From assembly GCA_963210315.1 (NCBI GenBank), contig OY723255.1, forward strand, positions 1,674,001 through 1,738,000: DNA of 64,000 nt, given 5' to 3'. The stretch comes from Rhynchopus euleeides (taxonomy: Eukaryota > Euglenozoa > Diplonemea > Diplonemida > Diplonemidae). The translations under genes were made by a program, and so were the position numbers. This document shows, one piece after another, positions 19,752-30,660 of the stretch (position 1 is the stretch's first letter; every line of letters starts with the position of its first letter). The notes under the pieces were generated by a model. That model saw nothing but the letters and a program-made list of their open reading frames with translations, did not search any database and was not told the origin of the DNA.

Positions 19752-21857
19752 ATGCTTCGCAAAGAGCTTTTCATCGCAGCGGTGCTGATGTGCCTCCTTT
19801 TCGTGTCTGCTGCAGCTGAGGAAGACCATGACCATGACCACGATGGCGGTGACCACGCCGTTGCCGGTTCGGGTGACCATGACGACCACGATGACCACGA
19901 TGACGACCATGCTGTCAGTGGGTCTGCAGACCACGACGACCATGACCGTGACGACAGCGACGACCACGATGAACATGATCACGAGGACAGCGACGAACAC
20001 GAGGAGCACGGCCACGAGGACAGCGATGACCACGAGGAGCACGGCCATGGCGACAGCGATGACGATGAGGATCACGACCACGACGACAGCGACGACCATG
20101 ACGAGCACAGTGATGACCACGACCACGAGGAGCACAGCCATGAGGACAGCGATGACCATGATGAACATGACCATGACGAGCACAGCGACGACCACGACCA
20201 CGAGCACGAGGAGGAAAGTTTCAAGGGGTTCAACGACACATCTGCGCTGGAGCTGGAGGAGATGTACGACAGCAACAAGGACGGGCAGTTGAACAAGACG
20301 GAGCTGCTCACCTTCTGGCGCACCGTGCTGGGTACGGACCTGCTTGAGAGCCAGGTCGGCTGCCTGGACGAGGTGCTGGAGCACTCGGGGGACGCTGTGA
20401 CCGGCGCGGGGAGTGCGGACCTGCACTTCATGGTTGTGAACGTTGCGCTCCTGAAGGCGTACAAGCTGTGCGAGCACGGCTACACCTCTGCCATCACGGC
20501 ACTGATGACGCAGGCTGCGAAGGCACGTGTCGGGGACGCTGCCGCCACGGGTCTCACGCTGTCGGAGCTGCAGGCGGTGTACGAGCTCCTGATGACGAAC
20601 ACGAGCGCGGGTGCGGCGGTGGTGGACCCGCACGCTGGCCACGGGCACGCCCGCTCTGCATCGGTGATGCAGCGTGTCTCGTCTGTGCTTGCGGAGGACG
20701 ACCACGACCACGACGACGATCATGACGATGACCACGACCACGAGCACGAGCACGAGCACGTGTGCCAGGGCTTCAGCGGGATCACAGCCGCAGTTGCTAA
20801 CAAGGAGATGCTAACCTCCAACGAGGTGACGTCTGCCCTGCACGCCACCCTGCTGGACCTGGCGAACCAGTGCCCGTCTGTTGTGCCTGAGGAGTGCTCG
20901 AAGCCGTCTTCGCGGGAGCGCTACGGGTACACGGTGCTGGCCGTCACGCTGCTGACGCTGCTCGCGATGGTGCTGATTGTGGTCGCCATGCCGCTTCTGA
21001 TGATGCACCGCCTGGTGCTGCAGGGCATGCTTGCCTTCGCTGTCGGGGCACTGCTGGGCGACGCCCTCTACCACATTGTGCCCATCCTGATGGGGGTGCA
21101 CGCCGGGGAGTCCGAGGGGCTGTCGATGGCCGAGCAGAACGGGCGCATCACCGTTGCACTCGCCACGGTGCTGCTGTTCTACTGGATCGACGCCGTGAGC
21201 CGCATGGTGCTGAAGGGGGAGAGCGTGCACCACTTCGAGGGTGGCAAGCCGAACAACAAGAATGTGGACGTGGAGTCTGCCGCACACTCTGAGCCGGTAA
21301 CCACAGAGACGGGCGCGTCGCATGTGCAGGAGGAGAAGAAGAAGGTTGACTGGTTCGGGTGGACCCCGCTGAACGAGGTGAAGCGTGTGGCCTGGGTGGT
21401 TGTGATCGCAGACGGGTTCCACAACATCACCGACGGTCTGTCCATCGGGGCCTCCTTCTCCCGCAGCACGTCCCTCGGGCTGTCGACCTCTCTGGCGGTG
21501 TGCTTCCACGAGGTGCCGCAGGAGGTGGCCGACTTCGCCATCCTCCTCGCGTCCGGGCTGTCCCCCCTGCAGGCGCTGCTGCTGAACGGCGCATCGGGTG
21601 CGACCAGCATCATCGCCGGGATCATCGCCTGCATCATCGGCGACAACTCCTCCGAGGCAGAGCCGTGGATGCTCTCCGTCACGCTCGGCTCCTTCATCTA
21701 CCTTGCCCTCGGGGTGGTGCTTCCCGAGCTGCTCGAGGGGCGCAAGGTCCACACCTTCCTCAACCTCGTGGTGTGCTCCCTCGGCATGGCCTGCGGTGCC
21801 GCAGTGCTGTGGCTTATCGCTGTCACCGAGGAGCACGGGGAGTGCCACTACCACTAG
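19752..21857 (+). CDS. ZIP (LIV-1 type, SLC39-like) metal transporter, copy 1
   Basis: 701-aa predicted zinc (or Fe/Mn) importer of plasma or endomembranes. The ATG at 19752 starts a signal peptide (MLRKELFIAAVLMCLLFVSA). Residues ~23-158 are a His/Asp/Glu-rich metal-binding region with HDEHDHEDSDEHEEHGHEDS-type units. A canonical EF-hand loop lies at 173-184 (DSNKDGQLNKTE). A second His-rich stretch lies near 317-336. Eight membrane segments follow (~394-695). Metal-site motifs are HNITDG in TM4 (H557) and HEVPQE in TM5 (H586); family members usually have HEIPHE, so the second His of the TM5 motif is Gln here. It is paired with a near-identical tandem paralogue 3657 bases downstream. Family call is firm; metal specificity is not. 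Confidence 0.92.
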   Translation: MLRKELFIAAVLMCLLFVSAAAEEDHDHDHDGGDHAVAGSGDHDDHDDHDDDHAVSGSADHDDHDRDDSDDHDEHDHEDSDEHEEHGHEDSDDHEEHGHGDSDDDEDHDHDDSDDHDEHSDDHDHEEHSHEDSDDHDEHDHDEHSDDHDHEHEEESFKGFNDTSALELEEMYDSNKDGQLNKTELLTFWRTVLGTDLLESQVGCLDEVLEHSGDAVTGAGSADLHFMVVNVALLKAYKLCEHGYTSAITALMTQAAKARVGDAAATGLTLSELQAVYELLMTNTSAGAAVVDPHAGHGHARSASVMQRVSSVLAEDDHDHDDDHDDDHDHEHEHEHVCQGFSGITAAVANKEMLTSNEVTSALHATLLDLANQCPSVVPEECSKPSSRERYGYTVLAVTLLTLLAMVLIVVAMPLLMMHRLVLQGMLAFAVGALLGDALYHIVPILMGVHAGESEGLSMAEQNGRITVALATVLLFYWIDAVSRMVLKGESVHHFEGGKPNNKNVDVESAAHSEPVTTETGASHVQEEKKKVDWFGWTPLNEVKRVAWVVVIADGFHNITDGLSIGASFSRSTSLGLSTSLAVCFHEVPQEVADFAILLASGLSPLQALLLNGASGATSIIAGIIACIIGDNSSEAEPWMLSVTLGSFIYLALGVVLPELLEGRKVHTFLNLVVCSLGMACGAAVLWLIAVTEEHGECHYH

Positions 21858-23326
21858 AGCGGCATGTGCAGGGGTGCTTTCTTGCTGTTGCTTCCCCTCC
21901 CCCCACCAACACTGTCTTCTCCCTCCCGCCACCTTCACTTGTTCCTTCGACTTCTGCTATCGCCTTGCCTGTGCTGATAGCCCCCTTTCATCTCCCCCCC
22001 CACCGACCTACACCCACCCGGCAGCTTTTCCACACCAAGCTGTTTGCCCTCTCCACCCCGTTCCACTGCGTGGTTTCTTTGCCAACCAAGCTTGTTTGTC
22101 ACAGCGAACGAGTCAGTGGGAGCGTACTGCGGGCGCGGTGTGTCTTGGCCGAGCAACAGAAGCATAACACGCGACCACGCCCACACCCCTGCCGCAGGGG
22201 CCACACAACATACTGGCGCCCGTGCGTACAAACAAACCCCAGACACTTTCAGCTGTGACAAGGGGGTGGAAGGCAATGTCGCAGAGCGGTGACAGGAAGG
22301 AATTCGTGCAACTGGTTTATTTTTAAGATTATCACCCTCAATGCCACTTCACAGGGCCTTCGCACAGCCTAACGGCACAAAGTGCGTGCTCGATGAAACA
22401 ACAGTTCGGTGATGTATACTTCTTGAAACAGCTTCTGGACAGGGTGTCTCCACATCACAAACATAAACAGCAGCGGCAATTGGGTGCCGTGTTCGTGTGT
22501 GATGAACGGCGGATCTTTTCTTCTCGGTTTACCTTTCGTCTTCTCTATGACCCATCCTGCACGACCACAAGTTGCAGCACACTGCCCGTCAGACGTTTTG
22601 TGTCCCTTTCAGCAGTGGACAGGGGATGCTTCGGCCATAAAGCGAAAGGGGAACGCAATCGTCTCCTCTGAGCCGTGGTCAACGGGAATCACCTGTTTGT
22701 TTTCCGCCAATTCATGATTTTGTTTCGCCAGTGTCGGTGTCGCCAAAACTCAGGGAGCTTGTCGCCGAGCGGCCCCTTTGGGAACACCCCGCACGCTCGG
22801 CAGGGCTGTTGGGTGTGAGGGTGTTCTGCGTTCAAAGAGCAACATCTTTCGTTGAACCACTTCTTCTCTCTTGGGTTTGCTCGGTTTGACAGTTTGCCAG
22901 ACAGGGGGTGGCCTCGATGTTTGTTTCACAGTTCGGCGCTACGAATCCTGCGGATTGGTTGAAACCGTACGCTTTGTGCGTGATTCTTGCTTTTGACAGT
23001 TCGGCGCAGCCAACTGGGGACACTTTCTGTGCCTTGGGCTGGATCTTGCGACCCCATGCACATCAGACTGGGGGGTGGTGCACAAGAGTGGGTCTGGGGT
23101 CTGGGTTCCGAGGAAAGAGCGAGCCCATTGAGTGCACACGTCGGAAGGGAGTGCCCCACCCCAATTACATTGTGGGGACTACAGTGATCCATCAAACATT
23201 GGTGGGGAAAGAACCCACCTTAGGCTGATTTAGCCCCGAAATCTCCTGAAATCCGCCTGTGTTTTTACCCCACCAATGTTGCGAACTCACCGATGTTTTT
23301 TACTACAACAAGGAACCGTGTTGTCT
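21858..23326. other. Interval between the ZIP paralogues
   Basis: No gene is seen. It has a T/C-rich repeat (21895-21995, related to 26440-26550), a diverged copy of the GAGCGACGAAGCG-associated repeat (22340-22460, CAATGCCACTTCACAGGGCC), and otherwise unique non-coding sequence. It is not shared with the 3' flank of the second ZIP gene. Confidence 0.5.
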
Positions 23327-23408
23327 TTGACACTTACATACATGCCTGCAGGTAACACACACACTCACAGCGCGTTGCTTCCTGCGTGTCGTGTATCAGC
23401 GAGCAAAG

Positions 23409-24371
23409 ATGCTTCGCAAAGAGCTTTTCATCGCAGCGGTGCTGATGTGCCTCCTTTTCGTGTCTGCTGCAGCTGAGGAAGACCATGACCATGACCACGA
23501 TGGCGATGACCACGCTGTTGCCGGTTCGGGTGACCATGACGACCACGATGACCATGATGACCATGACGACCATGATGACCACGATGATGACCATGCTGTC
23601 AGTGGGTCTGGAGACCACGACGACCATGACGAGGATGACCATGATGATCACGATGACCATGATGATCACGACGACAGTAGCCACCATGACGACCACGACG
23701 ACCACGACGACCACGACGACCACGATGACCACGATGACCACGATGACCACGATGACCACGATGACCACGATGACCACGATGACCACGATGACCACGATGA
23801 CCACGATGACCACGATGACCACGATGACCATGATGACCATGATGACCACGATGACCACGACCACGAGGAGGAAAGCTTGAAGGGGTTCAACGACACATCT
23901 GCGATGGAGCTGGAGGAGATGTACGACAGCAACAAGGACGGGCAGTTGAACAAGACGGAGCTGCTCACCTTCTGGCGCACTGTGCTGGGTACGGACCTGC
24001 TTGAGAGCCAGGTCGGCTGCCTGGACGAGGTGCTGGAGCACTCGGGGGACGCTGTGGCCGGCGCGGGGAGTGCGGACCTGCACTTCATGGTTGTGAACGT
24101 TGCGCTCCTGAAGGCGTACAAGCTGTGCGAGCACGGCTACACCTCTGCCATCACGGCACTGATGACGCAGGCTGCGAAGGCACGTGTCGGGGACGCTGCC
24201 GCCACGGGTCTCACGCTGTCGGAGCTGCAGGCGGTGTACGAGCTCCTGATGACGAACACGAGCGCGGGTGCGGCGGTGGTGGACCCGCACGCTGGCCACG
24301 GGCACGCCCGCTCTGCATCGGTGATGCAGCGTGTCTCGTCTGTGCTTGCGGAGGACGACCACGACCACGAC

Positions 24372-24411
<40 letters not shown>

Positions 24412-25514
24412 CGTGCCAGAGCTTCAGCGGGATCACAGCCGCAGTTGCTAACAAGGAGATGCTGACCTCCAACGAGGTGACGTCTGCCCTGCACGCCACC
24501 CTGCTGGACCTGGCGAACCAGTGCCCGTCTGTTGTGCCTGAGGAGTGCTCGAAGCCGTCTTCGCGGGAGCGCTACGGGTACACGGTGCTGGCCGTCACGT
24601 TGCTGACGCTGCTCGCGATGGTGCTGATTGTGGTCGCCATGCCGCTTCTGATGATGCACCGCCTGGTGCTGCAGGGCATGCTTGCCTTCGCTGTCGGGGC
24701 ACTGCTGGGCGACGCCCTCTACCACATTGTGCCCATCCTGATGGGGGTGCACGCCGGGGAGTCCGAGGGGCTGTCGATGGCCGAGCAGAACGGGCGCATC
24801 ACCGTCGCACTCGCCACGGTGCTGCTGTTCTACTGGATTGACGCCGTGAGCCGCATGGTGCTGAAGGGGGAGAGCGTGCACCACTTCGAGGGTGGCGAGC
24901 CGAACAGCAAGACTGTGGACACAGAGGCTGTCGCCACCTCTGAGCCGATTGCGACGGGGAAGGATGCATCCCGGGTGCAGGAGCCGGAGGAGAAGAAGAA
25001 GGTCGACTGGTTCGGGTGGACCCCGCTGAACGAGGTGAAGCGTGTGGCCTGGGTGGTTGTGATCGCAGACGGGTTCCACAACATCACCGACGGTCTGTCC
25101 ATCGGGGCCTCCTTCTCCCGCAGCACGTCCCTCGGGCTGTCGACCTCTCTGGCGGTGTGCTTCCACGAGGTGCCGCAGGAGGTGGCCGACTTCGCCATCC
25201 TCCTCGCGTCCGGGCTGTCCCCCCTGCAGGCGCTGCTGCTGAACGGCGCATCGGGTGCGACCAGCATCATCGCCGGGATCATCGCCTGCATCATCGGCGA
25301 CAACTCCTCCGAGGCAGAGCCGTGGATGCTCTCCGTCACGCTCGGCTCCTTCATCTACCTTGCCCTCGGGGTGGTGCTTCCCGAGCTGCTCGAGGGGCGC
25401 AAGGTCCACACCTTCCTCAACCTCGTGGTGTGCTCCCTCGGCATGGCCTGCGGTGCCGCAGTGCTGTGGCTTATCGCTGTCACCGAGGAGCACGACAAGT
25501 GCCACGCCCACTAG
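23409..25514 (+). CDS. ZIP (LIV-1 type, SLC39-like) metal transporter, copy 2
   Basis: 701 aa; the same architecture and numbering as copy 1: signal peptide, EF-hand loop at 173-184, HNITDG (H557), HEVPQE (H586), eight membrane segments. It differs in two places. Residues ~30-158 are an almost pure run of Asp-Asp-His triplets encoded by a 9-bp repeat (GACCACGAT), and the loop between TM3 and TM4 (about 497-535) is replaced by a different Thr/Ser/Glu-rich sequence. The second His-rich patch is EHEHEHEHEHEH. Elsewhere the DNA is nearly identical, so duplication is recent or gene conversion is active. The different His-rich domains could alter metal sensing or affinity. Confidence 0.92.
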
Positions 25515-27760
25515 AGCGGCACACATCCGCTTCCCACGTCGGAGTTGTAGTTTTTTCCAAGCAGTACTGGGTGTCCGTTCTCGCGCTGAGGCTACCTATG
25601 CAATGGAGCGTGCCTTTCCCCTGGCTGAGCAGGGGCAATCATACCCGCTGTGACGATGTCCCAGCTAGATGCTTGTTGTGTACTGTGTGGGTAGTTGCTG
25701 TTTGTTCTGTGTGCGTGACAGGGAATTTGGTGTCGGCAAGACCTCTCTGTGGGTTTTGCGGCCGACCCTCCTTTTCCGGGGTTGTGGGCTTGTTTTTTTT
25801 TGTGGTGTGGGGGGTGAGTGGTGTGAGTCATTGCCGCTGCTTCACCCCCCCCCCCCCCATCATTGCACCACACGCAGTATTTTCCCCCCCGCACGCCTAT
25901 GTGAGCCGAACTGTGCCACTCCACAGCCAGCAACCAACCGTGCTCTCTGCGCACCGGCCCAACCGCACTTCTCAAAATACTGAGGGTGTACCACTGGTTG
26001 TTGTGCAGGAGAGCGTCAATGCATCGAACACCAAAGAAACCAGAGAGCGAGCGGTTGCAACTGAACGGTGTGTCACTTTTTTGCATTTTCACCGTGGCGT
26101 GATACTGTATTGGGATGATCATCGGTACGCCAAACACATAGTGTACCCTGCACTGTACTGACCCTTGTCGTTTCTTTTTTTATAGTTTGGCCCAGTCAAA
26201 TAGAGTACTGGTGGAAAGTTCTCCGCGCATTTTTTTTTGTTTTTGAGAGTTGTGCTCACAACGGGGTGTTCTGGCGATCGACAAAATGCCCTATTGGCTC
26301 CTGATCTACTCTTCAGATTTGCACAACACCACGCGCGGTTTTTTTTTCACGGCAAGCTCTTGTCGTAGCAGACAGTTCCCGGTTCTACGGGTCACTCTCC
26401 CCCTCACCCCCACCCCACCCCACCCGAATGGGCAAACCACCGTTCTCCCCCCACCCCCCGCCAACACTTTCTCCTCCCTCCCTCCCACCACGTTCAGTTC
26501 TTTCTTCGATGTTCCGCTGTCACCTTGTCTGTGCTGATAGCCCCCTTTCCCCCCCTTGTCCATTCCCACCCACCCCCAACCCACCCGAACGGGCAAACCG
26601 GCAACACCGGCACGCAAACTGATGGATGACGCGGGGGGATTCCCAGCAGCCTCGAGTTCCTTTGAACCCGGCATTTGTTTCGCACGCCCCAGCAAGATGA
26701 GATCCCGCTGTGGCCGAGGCATGGAGTGGGTCCGTTTCGACCAGTGCACCCCCATCCCCCGACGAGCGAGGAGGTAAAACGCAGGATGGTGTCGGCCCCC
26801 GCGTGGCAACACCCGTTCCAAGAAGTCTTACTCCTTGTTGTCGGAAAAATTGCCAGTGCCCCCCCGGGATCTCTCTTGTCGTCTGGGCCTTGTTGGAAGG
26901 CACCCCGGGAGGTAGTGTGCTGCTTCACGCATTGCAACCTTCGCCCAAGCCCCCCCCGCCCCCCTCCCCCCAAACTCATGCTATTCTTGCATTGATCTGA
27001 AACAGTTTTCTGGGCACCTTTTTCGAGGGTTACAAGGGTGACGAAGCTGGAACGAGGTCACGAGAAGTGACGCCCTTTTGTTTTGCCTCCCCCCTCCCTC
27101 CCTCATGTAGCGGCTGAAAGTAGCGGCAGGAAGTCAGCGTCCCCCCCTCCCCCTTCTTGAACAGGAACAACCACTTCTATGTATTACATACCCTCCCTTC
27201 CTCACGCACGACACGGCGGTTTGGCGGCCAACAGAAGTTTGTGACATGTCAGGGTGTAGTCCCTTTGACAGCCCAGTTGTGATGCCATGTGTGCGGTCAT
27301 GATTGTGGTCAGGTCAGGTGGCATGTCGCATGCTGAGTCCCCCCCCTCTCTACCACCGTGTCATGCAAAATACGAGTGTTGTGTCAAAGGTACCCATACC
27401 ATGCGGGCGGTCGGTGTGTGTGGGAAAGTTACCTCAGGTGGTTGCAGGCTGCTGATCATACAGTGGCCCCATCTCCAACAGCTTTGCCAGCGTGTCGGTA
27501 AATCAAGAGCATGCGTTTCAAGGGGATCAATCAATCCTTTCACTGGCCTATTTTAAACAGGGGAATTGTAACGAAACCAAATGCTGTGCCCACTTCGGGC
27601 TGTGTTGGTGTTTATCCAGTTGTCAGTATCACAAGCCCCGACTTTCCATTCTGGCAAGTAAAGGCGAGTTTGTCATCTGGGCACAACCTGCAGCCTGCCG
27701 AAGCTTGGCATCAATGGGGTGTTGGCGGGTCTGTTCCATCTCCTATGTTCAGGGAAATTC
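25515..27760. other. Gene-free interval after ZIP copy 2
   Basis: No gene is supported over ~2.2 kb. It contains homopolymer C/T tracts, a copy of the GTGTTCTGGCGATCGACAAA dispersed repeat (26255-26330), and a T/C-rich repeat at 26440-26550 related to 21895-21995 (shared CTGTGCTGATAGCCCCCTTT). Confidence 0.5.
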
Positions 27761-27830
27761 GCAAAAAATCGCAAAAAATCACCGAAAATCACCAAAAATC
27801 ACGGAGCCCCATTATTAAAGTTGGATTAGC
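27760..27830 (-). repeat. 3' tail of the retrotransposon
   Basis: On the minus strand the shared terminal sequence (GGTGCCGGCACGCTAATCCA) is followed by four ~10-base units of GTGATTTTTG type. Short tandem tails are common at the 3' ends of non-LTR elements that lack poly(A). Confidence 0.55.
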
Positions 27831-27884
27831 GTGCCGGCACCGCGCCTCGGCGAGGGAACCGTACCCGCTGTCCTGTATATTAAC

Positions 27885-28700
27885 CTATGTCACGCCGCTA
27901 GGGCGTGATCGCCTCCTCGGTAAAGGAAAAGGAGGTCTGAACGAGGCACTCTGCGCCTGTAGCCCGGTTGTGAGCCGGGATACGACGGCGGCCTTCAGAA
28001 AGAAAGAAAGGGAAGAGACGTATATGTTTTTGCTTTTAGGGCAGAGCTTTGGGGCTTGGCGGCCGCGCGAAGGGCGCGGTCTCCAAGGCCTCTTAGCCGA
28101 CACAGTTTTCTTTGGCACTCGGCGTGTGGAGAGCCAGGCAGCGACAGGGTTGCCGTCGCATCTTCGCTTAATTTGATGAACACACGGTTTGCAGCTCCGA
28201 GGGGTTCTGTCCGCCATAGTCAAGCGTTGTTTTGTGATGAGGTCTTCCGCTACCTTGATAAGACGAGGGAGCAGTTGACACGTGATCTGATGGCGAGGCA
28301 GAACCTCGGGGAGGGGGAGTCGTTTTCCAGGCGCAGGGGATGTCACTGCGTCAAGGGCACTACTGTTTCTTTTAAGAGTTTGAAGCTCGTCCACAACACG
28401 GTCTTGGTCAGACAGGCCGGAAGACATGGACTTCTCATCAGAGTCGAGATCTACATGGTCAACCAGGCGCCGTTTGAGCGTCAGATAATCAAGGCCGGGA
28501 TCTGACGGACCTGTCGGAGACCCGTCGAGCCAGCTGTTTGTTTCATCGTCACACACGGAGGGTGGGGAGGGGGAAGGGGGCTCGGAGGAAGCGAGGTCCT
28601 CGGTAGCACACAGTTGTCCCTCAAGCGCTGGGACGTCAGGCTCAAAGTCAGGCAGGCTTGAAGCAGACCTGTAAGGTTGGCCGGCACTAGCACACACGAA
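27885..28700 (-). pseudogene. Displaced C-terminal segment of retrotransposon ORF2
   Basis: About 270 codons in another frame continue the tandem-repeat pattern (SLPDFEPDVPALEGQLCATE, LKRRLVDHVDLDSDEK) and end RRRSRPSGVT TAG. The same ending at 11071 supports this as the true C-terminus. The join with the upstream frame is broken near 28695-28704, where this copy lacks four bases compared with the parallel repeat units. Basic Arg/Lys/Pro-rich sequence precedes the stop. Confidence 0.7.
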
Positions 28701-30660
28701 CGGGAGGGGGGTGGGGAATCGGAGGAATCGAGGTCCTCGGTATCGCCGAGACATCTCTTCAGTGAAGGGGAAGTGACCTGAGCTGACGCGCCCTCAGGGG
28801 GTTCACCAGGACTTGCAGCCACTTCAGCATACACGTCAAGCAGGGAGGAAGATAGAGATTTCTCGTCCGAGGCAAGATCCACATGCTCACCCAGGCGTCG
28901 TTTGAGCGCCGGGGCATCTAGGCCGATATCTGACGGACCTGAAAGGGGCCCGTGGGGCTCCCTGTTGGTCCCATCGCATACGGAAGGCGTGGAAGGGAAT
29001 GGGGGTTCCGAGGAAGCGAGGTCCTCGGTAGCACACAGTTGTCCCTCAAGCGCTGGGACGTCAGGTTCAAAGTCAGGCAGGCTTGGAGCAGATCCGCTCG
29101 GCCGGCCGGCACTATCACACACGGAGAGCGGGGAGGGGGGTGGGGAATCGGAGGAGTCGAGGTCCTCGGTAGCGCCGAGACATCTCTTCAGCGGAGGGAG
29201 AGTGATCTGAGGAGCTGACGCACCCCCAAGGAGTTCATCATGCCTTGCAGCCACATCAGCACACACGTCAAGCAGGGAGGGAGATACAGACTTCTCGTCC
29301 GAATCGAGATCCACATGCTCACCCAGGCGTCGTTTGAGCGCCGGGTCATCGGGGTCGAGATCTGACGGACCTAAAAGGGACATATCGAGCCCGCTGTTGG
29401 TCCCGTCGTCGCTTACGCAAGGCGAGGAAGGGAATGGGGGTTCGGAGGAAGCGAGGTCCTTAGTAGTATAGAGATGTTCCTCGAGCGCTGGGACATCAGG
29501 TTCAAAGTCAGGCAGGTTTGAATCAGATCCACTCGACCGGCCGGTCCCATCACACACGGAGAGCGGGGAGGGGGGCGGAGAATCGGAGGAAGCGAGTTCC
29601 TCGGTGGCACACAGTTGTCCCTTAAGCGCTGGAACGTCAGGTTCAAAATCAGGCAGGCTTGAAGCAGACCCGCTAGGCCGTCCGACATCATCACACACGG
29701 AGAGCGGGGAGGGGGGCGGGGAATCGGAGGAATCGAGGTCCTCGGTAGCGCCGAGACGTCTCTTCAGCGAAGGGGGAGTGACCTGAGGAGCTGACGCACC
29801 CCCAGGGAGTTCATCAGGCCTCGCAGCCACATCAGCACACACGTCAGGTAGGGGGGGAGACATAGACCTCTCGTCCGAATCAAGATCCACATGCTCACCC
29901 AGGCGTCGTTTGAGCGCCGGGTCATCGGGGTCGAGATCCGACGGACCTGAAAGGGACCTAGCGAGTCCGTTGTTTGTTCCATCATCGCTTCCGAGAGGCG
30001 TGGAAGGGAATGGGGGTTCCGAGGAAGCGAGGTCCTCGGTAGCACACAGTTGTCCCTCGAGCTCTGGGACGTCAGGCTCAAAGTCAGGCAGGCTTGAAGC
30101 AGACCCGTTAGGCCGGCCGGCACTATCACACACGGAGAGCGGGGAGGGGGGTGGGGAGACGGAGGAATCGAGGTCCTCGGTAGCGCCGAGACATCTCTTC
30201 AGCGAGGGGGGAGTGACCTGAGCTGACGCGCCCTCAGGGGGTTCACCAGGACTTGCAGCCATTTCAGCACACACGTCAAGCAGGGAGGAAGATAGAGACT
30301 TTTCGTCAGAGTCAAGGTCCACCTGCCCACCCAGGCGCCTTTTAAGCGATGGGTCATCGAGACCGGGATCTGATGGACTGGGAGGAGATCCATCGGGACA
30401 GCTGGTCGTTGCAGTGTCACACACGGAAGGCGGGGAAGGGGGCGGGGATTCAGAGAAATCAAGATCCACAGTAGCGCCCAGGCGTCTCTTGAGCGTTGGG
30501 GGGGTACCATCATCACACACAGAGAGTGGGGAGGGGGGGGTTGAGGCGGAGAGATCAAGGTACTCAGTGGCCCCTAAGCGTCTCTTAAGCGTCGGGGCGT
30601 CTAGTTCGCTGACGGCCCCATCATCACACACGGAGGGTGGGGAGTGGGGTGGAGGCTCTG
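28500..30660 (-). repeat. In-frame tandem repeats in the ORF2 C-terminal tail
   Basis: Units of about 430 bp (~144 residues) recur, each with LKRRLGATEDLDSSDSPPPS, then SSLPDFEPDVPALEGQLCAT, then LKRRLGEHVDLDSDEKSMSP. One partial unit of ~147 bp is inserted at about 29420-29590. About a dozen LKR(R/C)LG blocks are present. The lengths keep the frame, so the repeat seems to have grown under coding constraint. Confidence 0.8.

Noticed and set aside
23334..25526. 730-codon antisense open frame across ZIP copy 2 (and similar ones over copy 1)
   Set aside because: It is the mirror of a GC-rich gene with GAC/CAC repeats; it reads as Val/Ile/Met runs and has no domain, while the sense strand has all ZIP motifs.
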